Of a stretch of DNA of 64,000 nucleotides, positions 24,505 through 37,573 are shown piece by piece (positions within the stretch are counted from its first letter, which is position 1; each line of letters starts with the position of its first letter). Position numbers and translations under genes: made by a program. The DNA lies in contig NC_045434.1 in NCBI RefSeq assembly GCF_002776525.5, forward strand, positions 116,218,141-116,282,140, given 5' to 3'. A model generated the notes under the pieces. That model saw nothing but the letters and a program-made list of their open reading frames with translations. It was not told the origin of the DNA and did no database searches. The stretch is from Piliocolobus tephrosceles (lineage: Eukaryota > Chordata > Mammalia > Primates > Cercopithecidae).

Positions 24505-24730
24505 CTATGTATTAGACAAGCATAACAATTAAAAATAATCAAAATATTCTTTAGCACAGTGCAAATTAAACCACAATGAGACACGATTTCACACTTATGA
24601 GATTGTTTATAAAATAAAACAATGTAGAAATTCATAAGAGTTGGTAAGGACACCTCGTATGTTGATGGTGGGAATATAAAATGCTACAACCATTTTGGAA
24701 GACAGTTTAGCTTTCTCTTATAAATAAAAA
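24505..24730 (+). mobile_element. L1M fragment (ORF2 C-terminal end), plus strand
   Basis: 'gtgcaaattaaaccacaatg', 'gttggtaaggacacctcg', 'gatggtgggaatataaaatg' and 'ccattttggaagacagttta' match the end of L1 ORF2. It is short, diverged and truncated on both sides. Confidence 0.85.
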
Positions 24731-24780
24731 AAAAATCTTCTCAATGTTTTAGAATTTACTTAGTTTACATTCTAAGGAGT

Positions 24781-24825
24781 TGTGTTGTTTTTTGTTGTTG
24801 TTGTTCTTGTTTGTTTGTTTGTTTT
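24781..24825. repeat. (TTG)n/(TTTG)n microsatellite
   Basis: A second TTG-to-TTTG compound tract, similar in make-up to that at 22301-22350. Confidence 0.9.
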
Positions 24826-25704
24826 AAAGTTCAAACCTTTAACATCTCTTTTAGTGGACACTGTAATTCTCAATTATCTTTCATGAAATTATGTTGTTTA
24901 GACTCTTAATTCAATGAATGACAGTAATAGTTTAAATAGTCTGGGTTGGAGAGGGCCCAGAGTTCTGTTTACATTGAGAACACTCTTAAGAGTTGAACAG
25001 AAGTCACTCTAAAAGTGTCTTGTGCAATTTGTATCTTGAACCTCCAATTCTAGCTTCACAATCAGGAACTCCTAGGATATGGAAAATTTGGAAAGGAGGT
25101 TTCATACAGAAAAAGAATATTACAGATAAAGCAAGACACCTGAGTAAAATTCTAAGGATTTTAAAATGAGCTTAGGCAATATTTTTCCAAAAGTTGCTAT
25201 TGTGAAAAATTAGTTTCTGAACTCCTCGGCCTCAAGAAACAAATTTATCAAGGCCTATGACCATTCCCTTCTCTATGAATTTCTTATGGGTGCACGCTAA
25301 AAACTTGATGAATACTGATTGATAGTAGTGCTGACAGTAACAAGATTGCTTTCCACCTAGAATAAAGTTTTTCTAGTAAGATAAGATATTCAAAGAATTT
25401 CTAAAAGAGATCTTACTTCCTTGCAGTTCCGATATCCACTTGCCCCTCTGATGTCATTTAATGTATTTTGTAGATTAATTAGTTTATAGCTTAGATTTAC
25501 TGCTTCAATTATTTCAGTTTTTCTAAATATTTTGAGTCTTTTGCAGTATCTACTCACATGCCTATTGACTCAGATTTAATGAAGTTTTAAAATAAGCAGA
25601 CGCTTTCTAGAATTGATAGTGAATAAAGGTACTATTTTAGGAGAAATGGTGAGGAACATATTGCCTTTTCTCACTTAAAAGTGTTTCATTTCCTAATTTT
25701 GGTA
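24826..25704. other. Unrecognised DNA
   Basis: No repeat or coding signature was recognised. Confidence 0.5.
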
Positions 25705-25885
25705 CAATAGGAAGAATTTTGGATTTGGAATCAGATCTGGATTTCAGTCCTTGCTCCTTACATATAAATCTATCAGATGACTGGGCATTAAAAAATATTT
25801 TCAAATAATTTTAGTCTTAACTCCTTATTTGTAAAGTCTGGAAAAGGTTTACCTGTCAATCAAAACTCTACTGATAATGCACACA
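25705..25885 (+). mobile_element. MIR, plus strand
   Basis: 'ttggatttggaatcagatct' followed by 'ggatttcagtccttgctcc' and 'ttaactccttatttgtaaag' match MIR landmarks (gagtcagg-acctgggttc-agtcctgg; cctcatctgtaaaatg). Confidence 0.6.
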
Positions 25886-26059
25886 CAAAAATAATGTATG
25901 CAAAAATCTTGGTTTTTAAAACACGAAAATACAAGGTTATACTTCATTTATAAATATTCTTATCCAAAAATAATAATAATGATAGGTATCATTATAAATA
26001 AAATTAAATACTTCTAGCATGAAATGCAATCTTTAAATATTTTATAAAATATTATCTTC

Positions 26060-26175
26060 TACATATAATTCTATGAGGAAAGTAAAATTATTATACCATA
26101 TTCACAGATGAAAACATGAGACTTGTCCAAGATCATATAATTGAAAAGTGATGGAATTACTCCCTCATAATTATA
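26060..26175 (-). mobile_element. MIR core fragment, minus strand
   Basis: 'ctatgaggaaagtaaaatta', 'ttcacagatgaaaacatgag', 'acttgtccaagatcatataa' and 'aaaagtgatggaattac' read as the reverse complement of MIR core (ccattttacagatgagg, acttgcccaaggtcaca, agtggcagagctggg). Confidence 0.72.
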
Positions 26176-27924
26176 AGGTAGAAGAAAGTTATTTTTCAAC
26201 CAAATGTAAGTTCCTCATTCAGGCAATATATATTTCTTCATTCTTCAATGTATTTATTGATTAATATATACTTATCAATATATATTTCTTCATTGCGTAT
26301 ATCACAAAGAAGATGCCTAAAATATGTATTACATTTTTGCTTTTTTCTCTTTACCAAGTAAATTTAGAGGCAGATTAAACTGAAAAAAACTGATTGATAT
26401 TGCCTATATACCTAGAATCTGTATTCATAATTCTTATTTATCCATGTTAGATTATGAGAAAACTTCTAAGAATGTTAGTGACATTCATAGTTCTCAATAT
26501 AGTATATGTAGCAATTGTTACCTTTATAAACATCACTTGAAATGGAGCATTTTTATTTCTGACTCATTTCTATATGCTAGAGATCATAGGGCTTGCGTAA
26601 GAAATAATCACTTCTAGAGCTGTCACAAATGTAACCAATTAGTGCTGTAAATCCAAATACTATCCACATTATTGAGTCAATCTAAAATAAAAAAATTAGA
26701 TACTTTTAAAACTTCAAAATCTGGAAGGAAAGGCTTAAAACAATTCATATTTTTAATCATATTTACTGTAAATGATGTGAGGAAGGTAGAAACCTCAAAT
26801 CAATTTTAACAGTGTGAGTGACATAATCAATCCTGATGATGGTGCAAATTATACATAAGTAGAGGCAATTTTTGTCTATCAAAGTTTATAAATGACAGAT
26901 CAAAGCATATGTAACAGCTTTATACAATAACTTAAATTCTAATATATCCTGTTGATTAACATTCAGCAATATATAATTACCAGAACCCAAGTAAACAATA
27001 TTATCTATGTATATAATGCAAAAGAACTCTGAAGCTTGACCAAAGACATGATAGGAATTTTTAAAATTTAAAAATTAGTGATTATTTGTACATAAATATA
27101 CATTATCAAACAAAGGAGTACATTTGAGAATTTGAAATGGTGTCATAATTGTGTATTAAAAGTTTTTAATATTTTCTATTCCCACAGAAATACATGTTTT
27201 AATATAATCATGGAAAACACACACTCCAGAAGTCTGAGAATGCTTTGTCAGGAGATATGCAGAGATGGCCGAAATCTTGAGGTTTAATATGCAAATAAGC
27301 TACTAGGATAGGGAACACATCAGTGGGAGGAGAGTACTGGCCAATACTTACAACATCATTATATTTACATTAATGAATTATCGCATTTAGGTAGCCAATC
27401 TTCTACAGGAATATCATTTTGTCTAAAATATGCCAAATTCTTGTCTATTGCATCTCTCATACATGTAATAACAGAATTAAAGGTTTTGAAAATATTATTT
27501 CCAGAAAAATAAATAAGCTCTTTTAAGCTTTTGATAGCCTATATAAATATCCGCCTTGAAGCTGCAAAGATCTAGTACAATTCATGACTTTCTAAACATA
27601 TTTCAAAAGTAGAATTCTAAAACATAAGTGAAGGGCTTTATAGGAGATTAAACATATTAATGTGCTAAAAGAAATTTGCATCATTTGTGATTTACAAAGG
27701 GATCTTTGTGATTATAAAAATTTGTTAGGATTTGTGAACATTTAAGGACGCATTAGAATTAGGAATGGCAGTTGTAGTTAGGGATAAAAATATAAACTGA
27801 CCTCATACCCTTCCCCCCTTCATTGAATTGTTGGTAGGATAAAATAAAATTTAATACTCTGTGAAGTGTTCAATAATATTCACAAAGTAAATGTCTTACT
27901 ATCTTATTTCTTTTAAAAATAAAA
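26176..27924. other. Unrecognised AT-rich DNA
   Basis: No transposable element or gene was recognised. Confidence 0.5.
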
Positions 27925-28148
27925 CTAATGCTAATATTTCACACGTGCTATTTTCTAAACATTTTAACTAATTAGAAGGTCTCTGATGTTGATTTTATTG
28001 TTATCTTTTATTTACAGTAGAAGAAACAAAAGTGCATTACATTTATCTTAAACAATACACACATTGGAAGTGTTCAAAATAAAAATGTCACTTAAATATA
28101 ATGCAGAGTTTTTTTCTTCCATTACACTACAACTGCCTCCCAGTAAAA
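27925..28148 (-). mobile_element. MIR, minus strand, near full length
   Basis: It runs from 'tttcacacgtgctattttct' (MIR 3' side) via 'ttatttacagtagaagaaac' to 'ttccattacactacaactgc' and 'ctcccag', the last matching the reverse complement of the MIR 5' end. It is highly diverged. Confidence 0.65.
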
Positions 28149-31100
28149 ACAAACTTGAGTAAATAGATGAAAACCTACTTTATTAATTGTCTACATCAAA
28201 TAGAAAATAAATAAAAAGACTGAGACTTTAACCTGTGGGTACTAGACAAAATTTAATTTCATCTATTCTGACATTGAGTTCATGATTCCGATGAAACTTA
28301 CACTTATTACATTATTATTTTCACAGACCACACTATAGTGATCACTTCTTCATAGTGGGCTTGACTTTTTCTATCCTGAGGTGTTAAGAGGCCAAAATAG
28401 GCAGGCACTGATCCTGAGTGTAATCTCAACAGATATTCTTATTCTAACAAAGGGCATGGATGCCTGAAACTTAGAAATGTATAACATCTATTATTCTGGT
28501 TGATATTTTTGAAACATTAACTGTAACGTTAAGAAGTAGTTAGCTTTAACTACTCAAGAAATCACTGCTTCAAAAAGCTAAAGACTGGGTCTGAAATGTA
28601 CTTTTAATACTTTTGAATTTCAGCTACAAGAGGTAGTTACAACTACTATTTGGTATTAGTTTTCTAAAGAAAATTGTCTAAGTAGATCATTCAGTGTAAG
28701 TATCTTTGGGCAATGAAAGTTTTGATTTTGTTCAACTTAACTGAGCACTGTGATAATAATAAAATCAACCCCCAGAAGAAATCTAAAGAAAAACCATCAA
28801 ACTCTGCCTTGTGTCATTATCTAGTAAAGATTAGTATTAAAATAACAGTTGCCAGACACAGATTTCCTATTTATGAAAATGAGCGAATCACTCTATGCAG
28901 CATTTATCAAATACTATTTTCAAAATTTAAAAACATTACCCTCATGCAAATAAGGAATGAATATATGTCAAAGATATTTGTTCAGCACATTCTTTAATTG
29001 AGGAACCAGTAAGACACTACAACTAGCTTGAAAAAAAATTTGAGAAATGTAAATATGTATAATTACTCAGTCAAAGGAATTCTAAATTAAATCTGTTAAT
29101 AAACAAGTTAACGTCTTACAGAGTATTAAAACTATAACACTGAAAGTATATTTTCTACTAGACAGAAATCCACAAGTTAGCATGTGACTCCATAGTGTCT
29201 GAGTGCTAATCACACAGTGCATAGAAAAAATGAACACAAGTATGTTTTCTTACATAATTAATAACATTTCAGTGAGTCTGTTAAACAGTGTCCTTTTATG
29301 ACACTAGAAAAAGCATACAATTATCATTTTGCTTTATTTACAAATGGTGTACACACAAACACAAAAATCATAAACACACATATTCTTCTCCTGAATTGCC
29401 CACATAGTAGATGTTACATGGTGATGACAGAATACAGTTTTTGTAGACACATTTAAAGCATCCTATTATGGAACTCTAAATAAAATTGCAAACACTTTAA
29501 GAAGCCATGAACATTATTGTAATTTATCATAAATATAAAAATTGCCTTGTTTACAGTCACTGTGTACCTAACTATAGAATATACTAATAAAGTTTAAATT
29601 AAATATAGAAAGATAAATGTTGAAATTCATTTATTTTATGCAAAAGTACATGGAAGAAATGTTTCATCAAAACACTAACATTGAATGTATTTATTCTACA
29701 TTAGTGATAAATTTCAAAATGAAATATTTAGAGTAATAGACAACCTTGAATAATTTTCAAACTGTGTATTAGATTATGGGTTAAACAGTATGGGTTGAAT
29801 TTTTTACCCATACTTAAATGTACTCAATCCAAATGTTTGCTATTAAGTGTAATTGCAAGAAAATTTGCAGTATAAGTAGTTAATTATGCTTAATTGATAT
29901 TCTAATAAAATATGGAATTAGCCAATATTTTTGTATGTCCCTTAATTAATTGATTAAATATTTTCCCATTTTAGTTGGTTGACTGATTTTAGAATAGTTT
30001 CTAATTTTTCTTGAAAATTTAAAACAAAGTCAACATCACAAAATATTTGAATAACTTATACTTAAAAACATCTCAAATTTGCATACTAAAATTTAAACCA
30101 CGGGAGAAAAAGTAGGATAATCAGGTTATTTTCTGCAGAAAATTCTCTTGCATTTGACCTGTGATATTTGAAATCAATGAAGAAATATTCACAGTTATTA
30201 ACTTATCCTTTACAATTCTTGTTGTTCATAAATTTATGAAATTGCCAAATAAATAATACCAAATTTTCTTTGCCCAAGTATTTATTATAAAATAGAGGAA
30301 CTTTCATCTGTGTGGTATAATAAATTAATTATTTCAAATAAATGTTGGCAACAATTAAACTTCATATTCTAAAACATTTGTTGCATTGCCATCTTGAAAT
30401 TATCTATATCTTGTTCTATTTTGCATTACATGGTGGATGAGTCTGTTACAACAAATATGATTAAAAAGATCATTTTACTCACATAAATTATTCCTGACAT
30501 AAGAGTTTAGAAGTGGTTATAGTCACTTTTTTATAGAATAATTATTTTGTCATTTGTTCTATATTGACAAGAAAATGAAATATATGCTTGAAAATATACA
30601 ATAAAAACAAAAAGAAGTCTTCAGTAGAATTGTACATAATTGTTAAGAAAAGTATTGAATAGTTATAAGAATTGATACATTTTGTCAGTGTATGATAACT
30701 ACATTATTCTATATGTAGTTAATAAGATCATTTTCTAGCTAGTTAGAAGGTGATGATCAACACTTTCAACAGTTTTTTGCATTGCTTTTTCTAATGATAA
30801 ATACTGTCTGGTTACCTTCTTTTATGTTGAGTGGATGGGGAAACCAAATGAGACACATATTGTTTAATCTACTTTTGTCCTCATTACCAAAATGATACTT
30901 TGCCTCACCCATATTTTTAAAGATGTTTTCCAATGATAATCAATTTTTTGTTATATTTTATTTCTGCCGTTTTTCCCTTCAAATAATTTAATTAACAGTT
31001 ATAATAGATCAATTTGATGTTTTCAAAATTGATTTAGACTCATTTCATTTTATTTAATATTTTTCTTTGAACAAAACTGTTTTCAAAGTGGGGGTGTCAT

Positions 31101-32532
31101 AGATGTTACACATGTTTATGAACATTTTATTATTATACTATGCTCCTTTGCATGCCTCAGTACATTTCTTGTTAAGCTGCAATAATAGCCAATATACATG
31201 TGGGTTCATAAAAATTGTGTATTATGGCCAAAAGGACATGATGCTTTTAAAAATGAACTCTCAAACACAACTGGCTTCTCTCTTTTAGCTTTCTATAAAT
31301 ATTTTTGGTGGTTAAGTAACTTTTATTTCTGCATTCCAAGGATAAGTGAATTAAAAATATTGTTTTCACACAATGTAAGCCTAATTTTATGTATTTAAGC
31401 AGTTTACTGTTTCACAATACCACTTGAGCCAGAATAAACGTTACATTTTAAAACTTTATGGAACTAATTTATAGTGTAGGGCAGGCACAGACTTGATCTC
31501 ATGACAGCAAAATTTTATGTTTCCATTTCGGCAATACTGCCTAACACAATAATATCAGGCCAGCAAATCTTAAATATAAGTTAAGCTAACATGATCCATT
31601 GCCTTATAAAGCTAGAGCACCCTGTGGAGTCCTGCTGAATATGCCAAGTGATTTGTCAAAATTTAATCAGTCTAAATGTCAAATAAAGGTGCTTTTGCTG
31701 TCATTCTTTAAAACTGGGGCAAAAATCTCAAGTGTGCCTACAAGTTATAGAGAAAGCCTCTGCTTAATACTTGTATTAAATAAACAACATCCTTTCTAAT
31801 CACCATTTATTTTGCTAGCCACAATAAATGAAACATATGATAATACCATAATGTAAATTTAAGACAAATAGTTATTTTATAAAGATAAAAATATAGGCTT
31901 CTCCCTAGCAAAACTCAAATTTCTTATAACCATAAGGTCAATTTGAATTTCTCTTTTAGTCATTCCTTGTTAAAAAGGCAGATTTTTGGCAGCTTTAGAA
32001 ATACATACTTTATTGTTATCACAACAATTATTAGTTTAAAAATATTTTTTTCTAGTTACACCAAAGTTGTTTTTCTTAATTGTCAAGTTGCTTGGATAAA
32101 CAATGTTATTGTACAAGCAGATATGCATGTAATTGTAGTCATGTTCTGAAAACACTAAATTATTTGGTAAATCATCTACAGATAATTTAAATCTTTGCTT
32201 CTCATAAATATCAGCTACATTTTACACATACAGTACTAGAGGCAAATTATGCTCTCAGAAGTTTTCATATAATTTGTGTTTTAAAAACTATTATCAGAGA
32301 ACTTATGAGCATAAATAATAAAAATTCCAATCATCACATCAAAAAATATTAATTGTCTGATTTGAAAAGCATAATTATTTCATTCAATAACCATGTATAA
32401 AAGTGTCAAATTGGTTGCTTAAATTATTTCCCAGTAATTATGCATGTATATCAACTATTTATTACCTATGCTAATAATGCAGACTATTAAAGTTTGCATA
32501 TATATAAAGACTTTTTAGAAGTAACATATGTA
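28149..32532. other. Long repeat-poor AT-rich stretch, nothing recognised
   Basis: About 4.4 kb in which I recognise no Alu, L1, LTR or gene. The longest frame (28713-28997, 94 codons, plus) has no signal peptide, domain or family resemblance I can see, and its composition matches random AT-rich sequence. Other frames at 31103-31398, 31599-31799 and 31943-32149 are similar. Very old or unrecognised repeats may be hidden. Confidence 0.5.
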
Positions 32533-32660
32533 ATCAACTTTATTGAAGTATAATTTATATGCAATAATAAAACATCTACTTTAAATGTAAAATTTAACGA
32601 GTTTTTACAAATGTATATATCCATGTATTTACTAGTCTGATCAAAATATATAATAATTCC
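32533..32660 (-). mobile_element. L1M 3' terminal fragment, minus strand
   Basis: 'ctttattgaagtataattta' followed by 'ctttaaatgtaaaatttaac' and 'gagtttttacaaatgtatat' is the reverse complement of the L1M 3' end (family: gtcaattatacctcaataaa, acactttaaatatg). Confidence 0.78.
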
Positions 32661-34204
32661 TTGGATAAGGAAAAATATATTTTGGCCTATATTTTAATTA
32701 TTGAAATTAGACTCCATTGTAAATTTGATAGCATTGAAGAGGAGACTTGTTTGTCTTTCACCTAGATTCTATTTGTATAGCATTGTAGAACACTAATAAT
32801 GGATCTAAAGAGGTTTGATTCTATTTCCTTTGACATGACTTATGAGATAGATGGCCAGGACAATTCCTTGAACCTTTGTGAACCTCAACATATTTATTAT
32901 GTTATGATAATAATACCCTATCTATAAAAGGTTTTCATGAGAAATAAGACATTTTAAAATAATTAAAAATATAAATCAGTACACAAATATGTAGTTTAGT
33001 ATAATTATTAATTCGACAACAACATATACTTGTCTCCTCAGACAATTTTCTTACAATAAGCTTTTGCCTTCTGCTTTTCTATTTACTTCTGGAAATATAG
33101 AACAAGCATATAATAGGTCAGTAAGACCCAGAAGTAGCATATTAGTTCCAAATAAACACAGCAATAAATGTGACCTCGGAGAGCCTTTCTGGAATCATAA
33201 TAGTGGTAGATGAGTCCTTGTTTCCATCCTCTGTACAAAGGCTAAGAAAAGCTTGTTAATTGCAGCTATTCTAGAGCCTGACCCTCAGTTGACTAATTCT
33301 GTAAGTCAAGCCGACCTTTTGAAGGAGATGTACATAATGGTTCCTATTTGAAAATGTCTGTGAAGTAATAATTACACGGAGTGGTGAAAATCATGGTGAC
33401 TTACTTAGAAGAAAGGAAGAAAATCATGACAAATTAGACATAAAACTTTATTTCAGTTTAAATGTTTACTGGAAAATATTTTACACAGAAAAATAGAACA
33501 CTAGAAGTGGTTAGGAATACCTTCCACCAGGAAAGGGAGCATAGTGAGAGGTCATTAAGTCTGCCCCCCATTATGCCCAGGTGTTAGAGAATGCAGAATA
33601 TTCTCGCTCACCCACAGTGTTACAATGCTATTTTCCAACGTGGTGCAATTTTAGAGAGCTGGTACTACTTAGAATGATACAGCATGGATCCAACACTCAC
33701 TTCATAATTGCTAAGTCGTTTTTTTCAACTGGCACTCCAAATGTTTTGATTCTACTGAAAAGAAGGGTGATTACATAGGGCAGTAACATGCCTTTCATGC
33801 TCAGTTGTGATTTGGCAAAGTAATTTTAGTATTTGCAGCAGGCTTTGAAAGGCCAGGAAATTTTTCATTGTGTCAGAATTGTAAAGCACAGGAAAAAATT
33901 GAGACATGAAAATATTTATTTCCAAAATATAAAATGTATTACCAATTAGGAACTGTTTTTAAATATATATTTCAGGCCCACATGACTTAAATCCCAGTTA
34001 AAAACTGATATTTTGAAAGAAAGTGAAGATATTATTATTTTTATTAACTCCTTTGAAAATGAGGCCAAAATTTCTCAGAGCTTGGGCTTTTGATATCATT
34101 CTAGGCTTTTAAGAAACTCTGCTTTTAGTACTGCTTTAAAGAGACAATTGCAACCTCATTTTATCTGTCATTTGTTAAACTTTTACTACAGGGTAAAAAC
34201 TTTT
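32661..34204. other. Unrecognised DNA
   Basis: No family was recognised. The 65-codon plus frame at 33581-33778 has no recognisable feature. Confidence 0.5.
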
Positions 34205-35335
34205 TCTAAGCATATTTTTAGAATGAGAAGCTTAGTGAAGTATAATGTTCATACAATAAAATTAATTCACTGAAGTTTGCACTTTGATGGGTTTTGACAA
34301 ATAACTACCATAGTGTAACACTATCACAATCAAGCTACTAAACAAATATACACCCTTAGAATCTTTCTTAGAATTTTAGGCTTTCTTGGAATTGTATACA
34401 AATGGGACCATAAAATATGTTATCATTTCTGCTTGGCTTTACTTAATAACATAATGCTTTTGAGATTGATCTATGTTATGGTTTCTATCAGCGGTTCACT
34501 CATCTTTTTATCTCTGAGTACTATTTCATTGTAAGGATATAAAAAAATTGTGCTCACCAATTCACCATCTGATAGACACTTGGATTGTTTCCAGCTTTGA
34601 AATATTGTTAAATAGCTGACATGAACATTTGCATGCAAAGCTTTGCATGAACCAATGTTTTCCTATCTCTTGAGTAAATATTTAGGAATTAATTTTTTAG
34701 TGATATAGGAAATGTGTGCTTAATTATATAAGAAACTGACATACTGCTTTCCAAAGTGGCTATTCTATTTTGTGTTTCCATGTTCAACATACGAAAGTCT
34801 CAGTTTCTTGGCATCTTTGTTAATGTTGGTTTTCTAGGTCTCTTTAACTTTAGCTATTCTAGTGGTAGACTGTCTCTCACTGGTTTTGGTTTAAATTTTC
34901 CTAACAGATAACAATAGTGAATTACTTTTCATGGGCCTTTTGGCCACTGAATTTCACAATTACCTTAAAGTGTCTCTTTAAATCTTTTAAACATATTATT
35001 AATTGATTTGCTGTTATCATTCTAGGGGGTGTAAATATTTTAATATAATCTGGACATAAATCTTTATCAGGCACTTATTTTTTACCAATTGTTCTTCTAG
35101 GCTGTGTCTTGATTTTCATTTTCTTAATAATGATTATGAGCTAATTCTAAATTTTTTATGTTCAGTCTATATATTTTTCCATACATAGTTCACATTCATT
35201 GCATCCTAGGAAATGTTTTCTTAAACAAAATTACAAACAAATTTTTACAGAGTTCTTCGTTCATTTCATAGATCTAGCTCTAATATTTAGTTTATAATCA
35301 ATTTCAAGTTAATTTTTGTTATTTTGCAACATAAG
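34205..35335 (-). mobile_element. L1M 3' half (3' UTR and ORF2 C-terminal part), minus strand
   Basis: It begins with 3' UTR-like sequence ('agtgaagtataatgttcat', 'acaatcaagctactaaacaa'), passes 'tgcttttgagattgatctat' and 'tggattgtttccagctttg', then an ORF2-end stretch 'aatctttatcaggcacttat' and 'ttcaagttaatttttgt'. All are on the reverse strand, with many stops. The right end abuts a MaLR remnant. Confidence 0.85.
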
Positions 35336-35404
35336 TGTTTTTTTCTTTTTTTTTCCAGCTTGAGTTGCTCTAACTAAATATGAGCCGCTCCCCCTTCCCA
35401 TCCC

Positions 35405-35482
35405 CAGCCCCCCAACCCAGACTGCCACACTGGGAACCAAATGTCCAACACATGAATTATGAGAAACACTGTCAAACCGTTG
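35405..35482 (-). mobile_element. Truncated 3' LTR of minus-strand MaLR provirus
   Basis: 'ctgccacactgggaaccaaa', 'tgtccaacacatgaattatg' and 'gtcaaaccgttg' correspond to the first ~80 bases of a MaLR LTR in reverse. The rest of this LTR is missing to the left, where 35336-35404 is T/C-rich sequence I cannot place. Confidence 0.68.
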
Positions 35483-36050
35483 TATTTTCCTGCCCCCAGA
35501 ATTCATATCCTTTTGTCAATGAAAAGTACAACAATTCAATTTTAATTATTCCCAAAGTCTTAACTTGTTTCAGTACCACCCAAAAGTCTGAAGTCTGGTC
35601 TGTGAGTCTGTGAAATTGATACAAGTTATATACTTTCAATATACAATGGTGAGACAGGCAGAGGGTACATAGTCTCATCCCAAAAGGGAGAAATAGGCTA
35701 GAAGAAAAGAGTAACAGGTCCAAAGCAAGTTTGAAAACTAGCAGGGAATCTTAAAGCTGGAGAATAATGTCTTTTGATTCCTTGTCTGGCATCCTTTGCA
35801 TGCTGGAATCAGGGATGGTACTTCAAGGTTTCAGGAACCCCTGCCCCTGTGGCTTCACTGGGCTCAGCATACACTTTAGCTCATTAAGACTAAAGTCACA
35901 CACTGGTACCTGCAGCTTTCCCAGGAAGCCACCGCATGCTCCTAGTGGCTTTACTGTTTTAGGGTCCCAGCAGCAGCCCTGATCACACATTTCCCTAGGA
36001 CATTGCTCTAGTGGAGTCTCTCTACAGCTTCATTCCTGCAGCAGATTTCT

Positions 36051-36346
36051 TTCTTTTTTTTTTTTTGAGACGGAGTCTCGCTCTGTCGCCCAGGCTGGAG
36101 TGCAGTGGCCGGATCTCAGCTCACTGCAAGCTCCGCCTCCCGGGTTTACGCCATTCTCCTGCCTCAGCCTCCCAAGTAGCTGGGACTACAGGCGCCGCCA
36201 CCTCGCCCGGCTAGTTTTTTGTATTTTTAGTAGAGACGGGGTTTCACTGTGTTAACCAGGATGGTCTCGATCTCCTGACCTCGTGATCCGCCCGTCTCGG
36301 CCTCCCAAAGTGCTGGGATTACAGGCTTGAGCCACCGCGCCCGGCC
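36051..36346 (-). mobile_element. AluY, Old World monkey type, minus strand, perfect 16-bp target duplication
   Basis: Full-length, with almost all CpGs intact and 'gtggccggatctcag' and 'caggcttgagcc' variants that I associate with cercopithecine AluY lineages. The target duplication cctgcagcagatttct is exact at 36035-36050 and 36347-36362. It is inserted in MaLR internal sequence. The frame at 36011-36214 is an Alu shadow. Confidence 0.97.
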
Positions 36347-37226
36347 CCTGCAGCAGATTTCTACTTGGGCAACCTAAGTTCGCTGACACATCCTTTGAAA
36401 TCTAAGTGGAGGAAACAATGCCTCCACATCTCATGAATTATATGTGCCAACTGATCTGGCACCAAGTAAATTACACTAGGACCTATCACTGCATTCTACA
36501 GAGCAGCACATTGAGCTACACATGGGGCCACTTGACACACAGCTGGGGCAGGTGTGAAGTGCTGCTCTGGGCTACAGGGAGCAGAGTACTGAGATAGCCC
36601 TGGGCAGCCAGCAAGTGGAGAGGGCCGTGGACCTGTTTCCAGAAGATGTTCTTCCCTCCCGGTCTTCTGATCTGTGATGGGAGAGGTGTCCTTACAGATC
36701 TCTGAAATGCCTTTAGTGCCTTTTATTCACTGTCTTGATAAATAGCATCCTGGCTCCCTTCTATCCATCTAATCTCTTTAAGATTGTTTGGCTGTACCCA
36801 TGCACGCTTTTTTTGTATCTTACATTGCCAGGCTACATTCTTTCAAATACTTCTGCCCTGCTTTCCTTTTAATTATAAATTCTGTCTTTAAGCAATCTCT
36901 TTGTTCTTGAATCTCACTGTAAGCAGCCAAAGTAACCACACAACATCTTAAATGCTTTGTTGCTTACCCATGCCTTCTATCAGATATCCTAGTTCATCAT
37001 TCTCAAGTTCAGCTTTCCACAAATTATAAGGCATGGACCCAGTTCTGCTAAGCTCTTTGCTACTTTATAAAAAGAATGGTATTTATCCCAGTTGCCAATA
37101 CATTTTTTCCTCAGTTTCATCTGAAATCTCATCAGCATGGCCTTAGCTGTCCACATTTCTGTTAACACACTGATCATGATCACTTCAGTAATCTCTAACA
37201 AGTCCCATACTTTTCCTAGTCTTCTT

Positions 37227-37378
37227 TTTTCCTTCTTCTTTTATTATTAATTATTATTATTATTATTTAGAAACCGTCTTTTACTCTGTAACTACACTGG
37301 AGTGTAGTTGTGTAATAATAGCTCACCACAACCTTGAACAGCTAGGCTCAGGCAATTCTCCCAACACAGCCTCCCTAT
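37227..37378 (-). mobile_element. Free left Alu monomer-like element (FLAM), minus strand
   Basis: The T/ATT-rich tail (37243-37268) is followed by a single diverged Alu left-arm copy ('tactctgtaactacactgga', 'tagctcaccacaaccttgaa', 'aattctcccaacacagcctcc'). The exact 12-bp duplication cctagtcttctt at 37215-37226 and 37379-37390 marks both insertion edges. Confidence 0.85.
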
Positions 37379-37573
37379 CCTAGTCTTCTTGACTTTAGAT
37401 CTCTCACTAGAATTGTCCTTAATACTCTGTTTATGGCATTCCAGACTTTTTCTAGTCTGCTGATCAAAACTCTTACAGGCTCTTTCCTTTTTAGACACAA
37501 ATCCAAAGCTTCCACATTTTCAAGTATTCGTTCTTAGCAACAACCCACTTCTTGATAATATTTTTTTTTTCTT

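Larger units (their letters stand above)
35483..37573 (-). mobile_element. MaLR internal region, minus strand, with two Alu inserts
   Basis: It follows MaLR internal sequence in reverse ('caaagtcttaacttgtttca', 'caaaagtctgaagtctg', 'gcccctgtggcttcactggg'), ending before the LTR with 'cacattttcaagtattcg'. It is interrupted by a young Alu (36051-36346) and an Alu monomer (37227-37378). The frames at 35767-35982, 36406-36597, 36989-37201 and 37292-37498 are not genes. Confidence 0.75.

Noticed and set aside
28713..28997. 94-codon frame in repeat-poor DNA
   Set aside because: No recognisable domain, signal or codon bias; length is within chance for AT-rich sequence.
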